Source: Arenicola marina (taxonomy: Eukaryota; Annelida; Polychaeta; Arenicolidae). From it: a DNA stretch of 64,000 nt. The notes under the pieces are model-generated. The model ran no database searches, had not been told where the DNA came from, and saw only the letters and a list, made by a program, of their open reading frames with translations. The position numbers and the translations under genes were made by a program. The first letter of the stretch is position 1. Every line of letters starts with the position of its first letter. Below are positions 1 through 10,700 of this stretch, piece by piece. The stretch is from contig OZ025258.1 of the NCBI GenBank assembly GCA_964019135.1, forward strand, positions 12,927,771 through 12,991,770, written 5' to 3'.

Positions 1-205
1 GAAACCTCGCGGAACGATGAAGGATGAATCGATGAAACATGCCCCAAATGGATTCGAACCCACGACCTATTAACATGCGGTGTAGTACACTAACCTCTTT
101 AGACAATAAAACATACCATCATTTTGCTGGGAACCCGCCCCCCCCCCACCCAACCCCGCTTCCCGTTAGCAACATTTTAACAAAGAAATCATTCATATCT
201 AAATG
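1..205 (-). mobile_element. tRNA-derived SINE, copy 1 (cut by window start)
   Basis: Reverse-strand reading shows a strong RNA polymerase III B box (GGTTCGAATCC), preceded by a tRNA-like 5' half. The same sequence recurs at 15366-15499, including the flanking segment about 'aacattttaacaaagaaatc'. It lies in what would be intron 3 of the partial Reeler gene that follows. The family name is not known to me. Confidence 0.6.
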
Positions 206-269
206 TATCGCTATGTGGACATACGCAGGCTATTCCAAAAAAGTCTCACATGGACATGCTACATTACAG

Positions 270-663
270 TGATATTGGTGTTCAAGAGTACGCTACATTA
301 TGGGTTGGAATAGAGTCCGCATATTTTACTGGTATGTAGGGTTGGCCTATAATATGCACTGCATATATACTGAAATTGTGTAAATTAATGTCTTTGAGCT
401 TAACATTAAACGACATATGATGATATGCACAATTTGAAATTTTCTAATATCTCTATAAGAAGTGAATGGATATAAGAAATATGCCACCATATAGTGTCAC
501 CGAGCTTTTTGGTATAAGTATTTGTCATTTCTTGTGCAGATTAAAGTTTCGACCAAATCTCGTGATGCCGTGGGCTTTTTTCTCATATAGTGTCATTTTA
601 TGATGCTTTTTCCGGTCCGTATAGCCATTAAATGTACATTATTTCTTTTCTTCAGGTCCTTGA
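270..663 (+). CDS. Reeler-domain secreted protein, paralog A, last two coding exons only
   Basis: Two exons of a gene that starts before the window. Exon 270-331 is 62 nt, preceded by ...acattacag and followed by the donor gtatgt. Its translation has the Reeler C-terminal pattern (VQEYATLWVGIESAYFTG). The terminal exon contributes only 656-663: after ttcttcag it adds Gly-Pro and a TGA stop. Both exons match exons 4 and 5 of the complete gene at 7595-11592 in length, phase and sequence, so this is a tandem paralog. Reeler proteins of this size are secreted and in invertebrates are often annotated as defence proteins. That role is inferred from the family. Confidence 0.78.
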
Positions 664-747
664 AGTGGCCCGCACGAAATGCACTTGTACATCTCACGCT
701 CAAAACTATATCTATATAGATTTTTTGACTTGTAGTTGAATATCTTG

Positions 748-753
748 AATAAA
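748..753 (+). terminator. Polyadenylation signal of Reeler paralog A
   Basis: AATAAA lies 85 nt after the TGA at 661-663. The complete paralog has the same arrangement, with AATAAA at 11684-11689. Confidence 0.5.
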
Positions 754-1109
754 ATAGTTGTATTTGATATTTTCTGCATATGTTGTTCGGATTAAATTTA
801 TGCAGCAACACACCTGGCCGTATTTGAAGCTTTCATGGTCTGCATTTCTTCAATACAACCGAAGTTGGGATTGTCCAACACAACAACTGCATCGTAAAGA
901 AATATTTATTCATAATAGAGAGCACATAGAAAGCAAAATCAATATTTGTTTGAGCAAACATATGCCATCTGTGTTGGCTGACTTTACGCACACTTGTTTT
1001 ATTAATCGGAAATATAATCCAAGATGGTGTTGCTGTATGGCATAAAATAGGTCAATGGTTGACTTAGTCTCCTTTAGAAACGTAGTTTATCTGCTAGTCT
1101 AATATAATC

Positions 1110-1516
1110 TTGGCGCAGGAAGTAATGCTAAGGGAAGAAATGAACATTAATAATATAATATAAGGAGATTCGTACTCTTTGCGAAATTGACAATAAAGCC
1201 GAGTTGGGTCACGTCTAATGGTACTCTTTGCGAAGTCGACAATAAAGCAGAGTTGGGTCACGTCTAATGGTACTCTTTGCGAAGTCGACAATAAAGCAGG
1301 GTTGAGTCACGTCTAATGGTACTCTTTGCGAAGTCAACATCAAAGCAGGGTTGAGTCACGTCTAATTTGGTATTAATTTGTTTGCTAAAATAACATCCAA
1401 GCCTATTGCGTATACGAGGCAGAACGATTACGTAACTGTACAGTTCTTACATTCAACTTTTGAATGAAACCGCCTATAATCTGAACAGTGCCACTGTGCC
1501 CCTTCATCCTGAAACG
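1110..1516. repeat. Dispersed element with internal 49-bp minisatellite, copy 1
   Basis: The element starts at 'ttggcgcaggaagtaatgct' and ends at 'ttcatcctgaaacg'. Between them lies a tandem array with 49-bp period: 'gtactctttgcg' recurs at 1221, 1270 and 1319, with a diverged unit before it. A second copy with more units is at 16539-17040. The short reading frames across the array are by-products of the repeat. Confidence 0.8.
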
Positions 1517-1638
1517 AAGAATATTTGTGATACAGGAATGCTTGGTTATTATATGGACTTGGCAAAGTAACGACAAGACACACTGTTCAGTAAAACGGCT
1601 GCCATCAAAAATCGGAGAAAGCCAAGCAACCTCAATTC

Positions 1639-2550
1639 ATGAGTGTGCGTAGCAGGTCTGAGGCGTTTTCTTCTACTTCGTCGGAGGAGCAACTTGAATT
1701 GAAAAAAGGTTGCTTCAGAGAAGGGCACTCGCCAGCATCGAACGTTTGTGTAAAATCTAGACACGGCATGTCCGCCACAAAAATGGTACAGATCCTTGAC
1801 CGTTTGCAAACGAAATTGGATGAAAAATTGACTGACATGGAGAGAAACATCAAGGCAGAAGTTTCAGCAATCAAGGCTTCGCTTAGTGCTCTGGAGGATA
1901 ACTTGAGCCAAAGGATATCCCAGTTTGATTAGCAAAACACTATACTGAAAGAGGAGGTAAACGTCCTCAAGACCGAAAAACAACAACTGGAGTCCCAAGT
2001 AGGGTCTTTGGTACAAGAAACCAAACTCGCAAGAAGAGAAGCCATTGAGAACGGCCAGTATTCGCCAAGGGATAACATCAGGATATTTGGGTTACAGATG
2101 CCAGCAGAAGCAAACAACTGTAAGTCAACTGTTGTGCAGTTTCTTCAAACGAAACTCGCATGCAACCCGAATGAAAAAAACCTGAATGAAAAGAACCCTT
2201 TACCCAGCAAGAACCCTGTGAAGCCCATTATTGTGAGATTCGATTGTGAAGATACTAATGAAGAAGTGATGATAAGAAGAAAAACCCTCAAAGATTCGGG
2301 CATCCGGATAGCGGATGATCTCTGCGGTGAGCTCTACAAACTCGCGTTAAGAACAGTGAACATATCGCACAAAGCTGGAGTTGGAGGGGAAATTGTTTCA
2401 TCTAAGACAAGCGTGGAAAAGTTGCGCGCATCAGATAGGGTGAAACAACGGAAGAGGCACAGACCAGGGTCGACCAGTAGCTGGAGCCGAATGACCTGTG
2501 GGACTATTACATGTATTTGCCATTCCCGGTGGAACTGTTATGTTGGTTAA
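1639..2550 (+). pseudogene. Retrotransposon ORF1 protein, broken by one stop codon
   Basis: The frame from ATG 1639 runs through a TAG at 1930-1932 and continues in the same frame to 2550, about 303 codons. The middle part is Lys/Glu/Leu-rich with coiled-coil-like heptads (ILDRLQTKLDEKLTDMERN, then ILKEEVNVLKTEKQQLESQ). It is followed by a segment resembling the RRM start of L1 ORF1 proteins (RDNIRIFGLQ). The C-terminal part after about 2490 no longer looks like the family and may be frame-shifted. ORF1 proteins coat retrotransposon RNA. This copy is dead unless the stop is read through. Confidence 0.65.
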
Positions 2551-3097
2551 ACAGTATTTTGTGTGTTTTCATGCTATTACTTGTAGAACTATTATTTAGT
2601 TGGTTGAACATTATTTTGTGTTTTTTTTCTGATTACGCACATGTGTCTTTCTTTTGGCCTATGTTCTTAGCCCTCAGGCCGGCAGTGCAGTACACGGTCC
2701 GGTGCACACCAGTGAAATTGACAATAATGTGGCTGGCCTATTGTATCGCTATACACACCACACACAGTACTGGTATTACTTCTCTTTCTCCTCGACAGGG
2801 AGAGCTGCGGACCAATAGAGCTCGTTTTTGGTCTTTGTTGGCGACCCGTTGAACCGCTTTGCAGCTACTAAAATTCTACCACCGATGGTCTCTGGAGGTT
2901 ACGTAACATGAGTTCAACTCTTGTTTTTTGTTCGTCACATTTTGCATCGACATACAATGCAAATGAATCTAATGGATATTCACTGAACGGCGCCGACCGA
3001 CCGGAGACCATCTGTTTATATTTTGTTGATTTGCTCGTTGAAAAATATGTGCATGTGATAGGAGTTTTAAGGAACAAGAAACGGTACTGTAAGATTG

Positions 3098-3256
3098 ATG
3101 ACTGGTCTTAACATCTTGACACAAAATGTAAGAGGGCTGCTAAAATATCTAAAACGTCAAAAAATGTTTGAGTGGTTTAAAGTTAATCAAAAAGCCGATG
3201 TTGTCTTTCTGCAAGAGACCCACAGTACGGAACAGGACTTCAAAATAGCCCATTAG
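3098..3256 (+). pseudogene. Retrotransposon ORF2 N-terminus (endonuclease start), truncated
   Basis: The reading frame MTGLNILTQNVRGL...ADVVFLQETHS carries the first signatures of the AP-type endonuclease that opens ORF2 of L1-like elements: an N-x-RGL block and the catalytic-site LQET. It stops at TAG 3254-3256 after 52 residues, where the sequence jumps to the element's 3' end. The reverse transcriptase is absent. Confidence 0.75.
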
Positions 3257-3371
3257 AAAAAACTTAATGAACTGATTGTGTTACTGTACCTATGTTATGT
3301 ACCTGTATCGTGTATCCCTTGCATGCATGTATGGATCGAGCAATCAATAAACTATTTAAAATAAAAAAAAA

Positions 3372-4729
3372 CTGTGAAACTATGGGAATAAATATGTATA
3401 ATCTAGTTCATGGAAACATATCGCAGATGTCTCGAATACGTCACCGCCGCAATGCGGGCGATAATACCCCACGATGCCATTCGAAAAGTCGGACGCTACC
3501 TTGTCATTGAAGCCCGTTTCGGTGTTTATTGAACCTTTAAGTTCGATGCCATGATTGTTATAATGTCGATTGTGCATGCTTTATTTAAGTTACCCATGAA
3601 GTCACTTTTCCTCTGACGATTCTTTACAATCTTTTAAAAGGATATGATATATCTAGGCCTCTATTGCCTAATTTCAAATATGTGATGAGCAATAAATAAA
3701 AAGACATGTTGTAAATGCTTGTTTTTATTAAAATGGTGTTTTTATCAAAATTGTGGGAAATGGTGTATTGGGGGAACATTAGCGAATGAGAAGCTTTAAC
3801 CAAATATTTTTCTCTCGATGACAGCAGAATCGCCTACTTTTCTCTACTTTTCTCTCGTTCTCCATATGCCCTGTATGACACAGGTGGCACACCTCCACCA
3901 CTGTAAAAATGGAGTGCCCCTCACCCCACCCGGGGAGGTGTGGAGGGAGGTTATGTCCATGACCTCACTTAACTTCAGATGTGTAGCGCACAGTTGTACT
4001 GTGTTATTGTACCGCATGCAGAAAACATAAATGGACCGGTACTGGCCCAGTCCATTCAGCCAGTATCGGATTTTATTGGCCCATTACTGGCTCATAGTAC
4101 TGGCCCAGTACATCTTTGCACACTGGCGTTGTAATGGGCTAGTAATCTGTGCCGGTAGTGGCCCAGTACTGGCCCAGCGATCACCGCTACTCCACACCCA
4201 TCTACGGTCGTCTAACACATATTTATGAGCTTACACCATATTTAGTTTAAGCAGATTAACAACATAAGGAGACGAGTGGAAGGAGTTCAACTTCCGGCTC
4301 GCCTGATGACTTACCCGCTACGTGGCGCTGTGAAAGATGAACGGTTCATTTGCGGCCATCTGACGGCCTTGAGTGATAATATCTTTTCGCGATTGGTCCT
4401 GTACCGGGTCTTTGCTCTCCTGTAGTACTGGGCCTGCACCGACGCACCGGTAGATAAGTGTACCATAATGTTAATAGTGGAGTTATCGGAAAACGATATA
4501 AACGCTGCGGCATCAGCCGCAAACTTGCCGGTACCGGGTCATTATCGTCATGTTTGTTGGGAAGTGAATCACAGGTCCAATTTCCTGTGGGAAGCCAACT
4601 GGGCATATGGCATGAACATCCACACCATGTGTAAATTAATTTGCTCAGATGTGCAATGTCAAGGGGGGCCGGGGGGGGGGGGCGGGGAGGGGCAAGGGGT
4701 AATTCCGTTCTTCTGGAGGCAACGGGCTT
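3372..4729. other. Non-coding stretch, no gene recognised
   Basis: I see no exon with recognisable coding character. It contains short repeats of 'tactggcccagta' around 4035-4170 and a long G run at 4665-4683 just before the next repeat block. Confidence 0.5.
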
Positions 4730-4990
4730 CTACTTTCCTCGTGAGCTGGGAATGAGAAAAATAATTCTTCGGGAACTGGGATTGGGGTAATAGCCGACCG
4801 TCTTGATCAATGATTTGTTATCAATCGTGAACTGAGAATTTTAATATTACGCCACCGTGAATTGGGAAATCGTCCATTTATATCATGTATCCATCCCGTC
4901 CATTGTGCAAGGGGATTCTCCATTTAATTCATCATGACCTGGGAATCAAAAAAAATATTCTTCATGATGTGGGAACCCGACCCCCCCTCC
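4730..4990 (-). repeat. Tandem repeat of 'ttcccagttcacgaagaatt' type, copy 1
   Basis: Diverged units built around 'gaactgggaatgag...aattcttc' repeat at intervals of tens of bases. The same motif in the opposite orientation forms the array at 17440-17790. No coding role is visible. Confidence 0.6.
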
Positions 4991-5200
4991 CCCTTGCCCC
5001 CGCTATTCACCAGATGGCGACACGGTTCTTCTTACTTATATACTGAACAGAAGTGGATGGCCGGCTTTATATCCCTGCGCGCCTGTTCGCTGTTCGGGAT
5101 TCTGTGTGATGTCGACCGCGGCTCGCTAGGACGACCGAGCGCGATAAACCAGTCCGCGCAGTTATATGCTGAAACTGTTGTTTTACAGACTCAACGAGAT

Positions 5201-6148
5201 TTATTCATTTTTTATATAAAATGCTTTATTTAAGAAAGTGGACAAGTCACAGACAGTTTATACAATATAACATCGGCAATGTAATTAGACAGTACTAAAG
5301 TAGCTTATTTGGAAGTAAGGCATCAATGAGATCGCATATTCGTTCTTTTTTAATTAACTTGTAAACAGTTTTTCTGGAACGTAGTTCTGACATATAAAAT
5401 TTTCTTCTAGTCGATGATTTACATAAATCACATATATTATTGTTGCGTAGTTTCCATGTGTACAGATCTGACGGACATGCAAGTATATCGTGAAGTACTT
5501 TAAAATTGAAATCTGCTATTTTGATATCGAAAACATTTTAAACTTTTCTGACGTATATACTGTCAAAATTTAACTTATTTTCATCAAACGCGTTCTTCCA
5601 TTTCGACGCATTGAGTGCTCTGGTCACCTGAAAGCCTAACGGCACGTGGGTCGGTGGTTCGAGCCCTGCTGTGGCCATGTCTGTGTGGTCGCAGGATAAA
5701 GATCCCATGTCTTTCTTCGTAAAGAGTGGGGGGTTACCACCGGGGACATGGCTCCACTCTACCTTCCTTCTGCCATTGACGCGATATGACCAAAAGTGGT
5801 TAAAGCGTCCTGAATAACCAACCAAATCTTCCATTTCGATTCAGATTTTGATCTCGATATCTTTCCCTTACAAAAAAAATTGTAATACAATTTGCTTTTC
5901 ACGCTGAAGCAGTCCGGATTGATAAAGATGTTGTTCTCTGTCACAAGGCTTGGATCACTGTTTCCTATTATGGTGCTCAATTTCTTAGTGGCTGTTTTTA
6001 GTTCATACACGTCTGCGAAGTATTTTCGAGAAAGTCCTTGCTCGAATATATAGGATTCACATAGCTTACCATTGCGTATTCGTAGATCGCAAAGTCTGTG
6101 AAACCCTAAGTTGTACAACTCCTTATAATATACACCGATGTTGTTTAG
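5201..6148 (-). mobile_element. 5'-truncated non-LTR retrotransposon with nested SINE
   Basis: The element is flanked by an 11-bp direct repeat 'ctcaacgagat' (5190-5200 and 6149-6159), which reads as a target-site duplication. Reverse-strand translation from about 6118 to 5300 gives the C-terminal tail of a non-LTR reverse transcriptase polyprotein. It includes the frequent motif LHDILACPSDLYTWKLRNN followed by a CxxC (ICDLC). The 3' end has AATAAA-like, A-rich sequence near 5203-5225. A SINE interrupts the frame at 5607-5826. No reverse transcriptase core remains. Confidence 0.72.
5607..5826 (+). mobile_element. tRNA-derived SINE nested in the retrotransposon
   Basis: The 220-bp insert is bounded by a 13-bp direct repeat 'tcttccatttcga' at 5594-5606 and 5827-5839. 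It has a B box (GGTTCGAGCCC) and a core 'catgtctttcttcgtaaagagtg', and ends in 'gaataaccaaccaaa'. The same family recurs in reverse at 47700-47902. Because both target-site duplications survive, it inserted after the host retrotransposon. Confidence 0.85.
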
Positions 6149-6159
6149 CTCAACGAGAT

Positions 6160-6892
6160 ATAAAACATATATGCATCATAATTTTTAGTCTTGATTCTAA
6201 AATGTAAAAAATCTAAGATGGCGCATGTAAGTGGGCTGCATTAACATTTGTTTATTTATTGTCATGGGTATCCTTGTCAAGGTCAAGGTCGTGGGAACAC
6301 GTAAGAGGCGATATAAAAAAGCCGGTCCATGAGCCCTATAGGCGGTGCTTCGGTGGAAGTATCATCGCGCACGCTGTACGACAACAACTTGTATTTATGG
6401 CCTCCGTTATGAAGTGCAATACGTACGTACAAAGCAACTACATTAATCCGAAGAGGAAAACACGTGATCTCAAACTTGGTAACAGAGGATGCAGTACAGG
6501 GCATCTCCCGGCAGAGGGCGTTACGCTTAGTGCTGTGGGGAAAAAGCTCCCTGTGCTGGTGGAGTGGGCAGGCAGCCATCCCTCCATCCATACGCTGGAC
6601 ATGTGACACCGCTCTTCTATAGGGTACCGATAGGAACCAATGAAACACCGCACTTCTGTAGGGTACCGATAGGAACCAATGAAACAAACCACTTCCGATT
6701 GACCAAAACGCTCGATATGACTAATCACTGCGCACGTCGGGCCCGATAGTAAACCCGGTCATGGCCAAGGCCGTGAGAAAACGTGGCGGGTTATATGCAT
6801 ATATATATATCATTTGGTCCCAGTGTTCGCTTGTTGCGTCAGTCCTGTAACTCAAGTGGTTTATATAACGATTTTATGCATGTGTTTAAAGA
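6160..6892. other. Non-coding stretch with a short two-unit repeat
   Basis: No gene is recognised. At about 6612-6690 a 39-bp unit containing 'gggtaccgataggaaccaat' is present twice in tandem. The open frames on both strands here overlap each other and show no family motif. Confidence 0.5.
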
Positions 6893-7046
6893 AAATGCAT
6901 GCATTTAGTGAAATTGTATGCATTCAGTAAAAATGTATGCATTTAGTGAAAAATTTTGCATTTAGTGAAAATGTATGCATTTAGTGAAAATGTATGCATT
7001 TAGTGAAAATGTATGCATTTAGTGAAAATGTATGCATTTACTGAAG
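6893..7046 (+). repeat. 19-bp tandem repeat
   Basis: About eight units of 'atgcatttagtgaaaatgt' with a few substitutions and one shortened unit. The array lies about 550 bp upstream of the complete Reeler gene. Confidence 0.85.
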
Positions 7047-7594
7047 GCATGCACTGGCAATTCAATCCAAGATTGCGCGATGTCACTTGTGACGTAGCCC
7101 AGCAAACGCGGAACATTCGCGTAATATTCGCTCAAGCACCTACTAGTGAGGCAGCATTGAACTAAACGATAACGCGGCACGAACAATTTAATCTACAAGA
7201 ATTGTTAGATTCCGTTCTCAACGAACTCGTGATACCACATTCACCCCGTGAAGGTCAACAGCTGCCGAGTCTCCCACGTTGTTTTGTTTCGGGCACCCTG
7301 TGATATATTATGAAATGGCCATGATACGACTTAAATCAATCAATACATTTTGCAACCATGGGAACCTCGCGAGCCTGTACCCGGTACCCGACACTGATAT
7401 CGTTAAACATGTCCTGGCAGGTGCGACCGGTGCTAGTTGTATCTCACACACATAGCCCATGTTTTGCTCGCAATCCAAGCCAATAAATACCACAGCACGT
7501 GAAGCCATGGTTACTTCAAGTGGACGAATTGGTTCCGGTCGAGTCCTTGTAAACAGTTATAGTTTCGTTAACTGTTACGTGATCAGTCATCGAT

Positions 7595-7778
7595 ATGTTG
7601 TTCAGGACCCTCCTCCTTGTCACCATGGTGACGGTGCAGTGCGTTTGGGGTTCACCGCTCGGTGCCCCTCAGATTGCCTGCGGGGACATGACCCCTAGAC
7701 ACGCCGGCAACCCCCCGCAGACCTCCCTTTCGCCCTACACCGTGTCGTTTAGCCTCGACGGGAACAACAACTACGTCG
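7595..7778 (+). CDS. Reeler gene exon 1 (signal peptide, domain start)
   Basis: The ATG at 7595 opens a hydrophobic signal peptide. The exon ends after one base of a codon (GTC G) at the donor gtaagc. Confidence 0.88.
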
Positions 7779-10700
7779 GTAAGCCATAGATTTACTATTG
7801 CATTGTAATTTGTGTGAACTATTTGTTGATTTCCATTGATTATTATATGTGGCTGGCCAAGGTAAACAATGACATTAAGACCATCGGATTCCACTTTCAT
7901 ATGGAGACCAAATCTTTGATGGTATTCTATAGGGCTATACAGGTCTCGCGATCGGGCCGCGAGACTTCAGTTTTGGGGACAAACAAACACACGTGCTCCA
8001 TGTTGAAGTATAGGCAGCTATAAGTCAATTTCTTTCCAGGTTTATTCTAAAGACTATGAGTACCATTTCACTAAACATGGCTATGAGACATATACGTTAC
8101 AATATTTGGAGGCGATGAAGCGCAGAACTTTGGGAATATACAAGGAAAAATCGGTCTTCAAAACACTCGAAAGCTAAAAAATAACGTTCTAAATTTAGCC
8201 CTGCACCCGGGCTTTCGCAAGTTCCCCAAACAGCGAGTGACGTCACAGAGTTTCGCGTGCCTCCGCGGCAACAAAAATGGCGAGAGCAAGTGATCGACTT
8301 AACCATTCCGCTGTCAAAATGTGCAGTGCATGGAGTAACAGCACACGGATGCGTCATTAAACCAGATGGTAAAGATAAAACAAGACCAGTTGGATGTTTT
8401 CGTATCACTTTTGGATCACGAAAAGACCAAGTTTCTTCATTTCTGTAAGTTTTTTGTTTGAAGCGTTGCGCCAACGTTGTCACCGGGGAGAATCCGTGTG
8501 ACGTCATAATGCCTCGTTTTCGTAGGAAATGCAAAAAAACGTTAGTTTCTCAGTCGTATTGTCCCGTCGTAACAAATATTCGTCCTTGTGATGGCGCAAA
8601 CGAATAAAAAATATGTCGTCTATCCGTTTTGTAAAGCTATTTTTCTTAAATATTCTGAATCATATCGCTTGGCCTTCCGCGATGGACCCACCCCTCGGCG
8701 CCTGGCTTTTGCGCAGGTAGTCTGGTTCCCAGTCTCTATCTTTGCGTAACATACACTTCACGCCTACGCCACAGATAGTCAGGATACCAGTGTGCGCAGA
8801 GCTTCTAAACTCGTTCCGAACACGTGCTTCGTTTGTTTGTCCCCAAAATGAGTAAACCGGAAAGCTAAGCGAACGAGACTTTATAGCTCTATATCGTGAT
8901 AACGTTCGTTAATCTACGTTTCTCGTCAAAACGAAATAACTGGTGGTGATTGGTCAGTTCGCATCTGCCGTCGAATGTGCACAATAAAAAACAAGCGTAT
9001 AATGAGACCTGAGATCTAATTACTTCTTTAGCGTGCCATTGGTGCGACCAGAATTATCGAACTCGAAGATGTGTTTATTGTTATGATAATACTAAAACGT
9101 ACCCCATCTACATACGCCGTCAACCTATTGTCGCCACGCCTGTTTCAGCTACTCTGGACGGAAGCCAGCCCTTCAAGGGTTTCTTCGTCCAGGCCAGGAT
9201 CGGAGACCAAGACACTGGTCTTGGACAGGGAACATTTGACGACACCAGCTTCACACCTCCGTGAGTTATATATCGGTTTGAGCAATTATTTCAAGAAGAG
9301 CTAGGATGTGTTTTTTTTACATTGAATGTAATTCTGATTAATCAAGGGCTAATCCAGAGGGGGGTGGGGGGGGGGGGTATCCAGATTTTTCCGCCCCTGT
9401 TAATATCATATATTCTCGGTGGGACTGTTGACAGCTTTCAACAGCCTCGATGCCCCATGACACGTTCATCTTTTCAGACACAACAAATTTCGAAACGTCT
9501 TGTCGGAAGTTGTGAACCGCTGGTGTCGCGCAGAGCTAGCTGGCCTGTTTGGCAACAAACACACGTGGCATTTTAGGGCAGTTTGGGGCATACGGGCACC
9601 ACATCGATGCGAACAGTTAACAACTTCCGGCAAGACGAGCGGCGTAGTTTGTTTTACAGCGAGCCGTTTTAGTCGGCGACCAAAATCGTTCTAGGGTGAT
9701 TGAGATATTCTGTGGCTGTAGACGGGCCCTGTTCGAATTTTGCCCGTGATAGAGCCCCAGAACTGGGGCTAGGATCGCCCGTACCTCCTTATGATATCTT
9801 GAATTGTGTATTTTGTTGTATAACTAGGCCATGGTCACGCACAGCATATCGATGGTGGCCGACATTTCGGTGACAATGTAAGGCAGACTGTAGCTGCTGC
9901 TGATAGTGAAGAATGGCGCAGCAATCTTCTTGTCCATGATAACTAATATCTCGCTGCAGCTGCGGGGGTGACGGGTAGGCCGGGGGTTGGGGGCGCGAGG
10001 AGGCGGGGGCGGCGCTGGCTCGCCATAGGTAAAACTGTACTCTCGGCTTTCTCCATAGCACCACATAACGTGACCAGCACATACCTTCATAAGTGTGAGG
10101 CGACCACGTTTTACGATAACAAAGAGGGGAGTCTTTCATGAAAAATACCGCACCCACCCGCCTCCCCGATTAACTCCCTTAATCCCGCCCCCCAAATTCT
10201 GGTTTCCTCCCTGGGATGATTTATTAAAGCAGATAAACATATGGAAATTTGGCTTTGAAAGATTGACCGGCGCAAACTGTGTAATGGAGACAGAGCACAG
10301 ATACCTCCCCCAAGACCCCCTCCCCGCTTAACCCCTATCCCCGCTCCGTCCACCAGGTTGCTCGCTCCTCCTCCACGGAAGGTCCTTCCCTCTCCACCAT
10401 GGCTATTGATACTGTGGACACAAATGACGTCATTTCCTATCCATAAACGTTAGCCAGTGATGACTTCCTCATCGAAAATTAGGATCACCAGTCGGCATTC
10501 AGGTCATGATCATGATGTGTGCATGCGGGGGCGCATCCTGATGGCAGGATAGGAGGCATGGGTATGGCATGTACGGACCCACGTGCCTCCTCCCCCCTCC
10601 CCCACCCCCCACTCCGCCCCTGATTCGGAATCGCCGATGTTCATTTCAACCCCATATCGACCGGCACCCCTCTTCCTCTTCCAGCGGGCAGACCCAGCTG

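Larger units (their letters stand above)
1600..3371 (+). mobile_element. Internally deleted L1-like non-LTR retrotransposon
   Basis: In order the element shows: an ORF1-type frame (1639-2550, one in-frame stop); a roughly 550-bp spacer; the first 52 codons of an ORF2 endonuclease (3098-3256); then at once a 3' end with AATAAA and an A-rich tail at about 3343-3371. Nearly all of ORF2, including the reverse transcriptase, is missing. The left boundary is uncertain; the right boundary is the A-rich tail. Autonomous transposition is not possible for this copy. Confidence 0.72.

Noticed and set aside
1110..1370. 49-bp direct repeats as a CRISPR-like array
   Set aside because: Units are contiguous with no unique spacers, and the genome is clearly eukaryotic.
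8037..8100. Possible extra Reeler exon after 'tttctttccag' at 8039
   Set aside because: In the required phase it hits a stop after two codons, and exon 1 joins exon 2 (9149) in frame without it.
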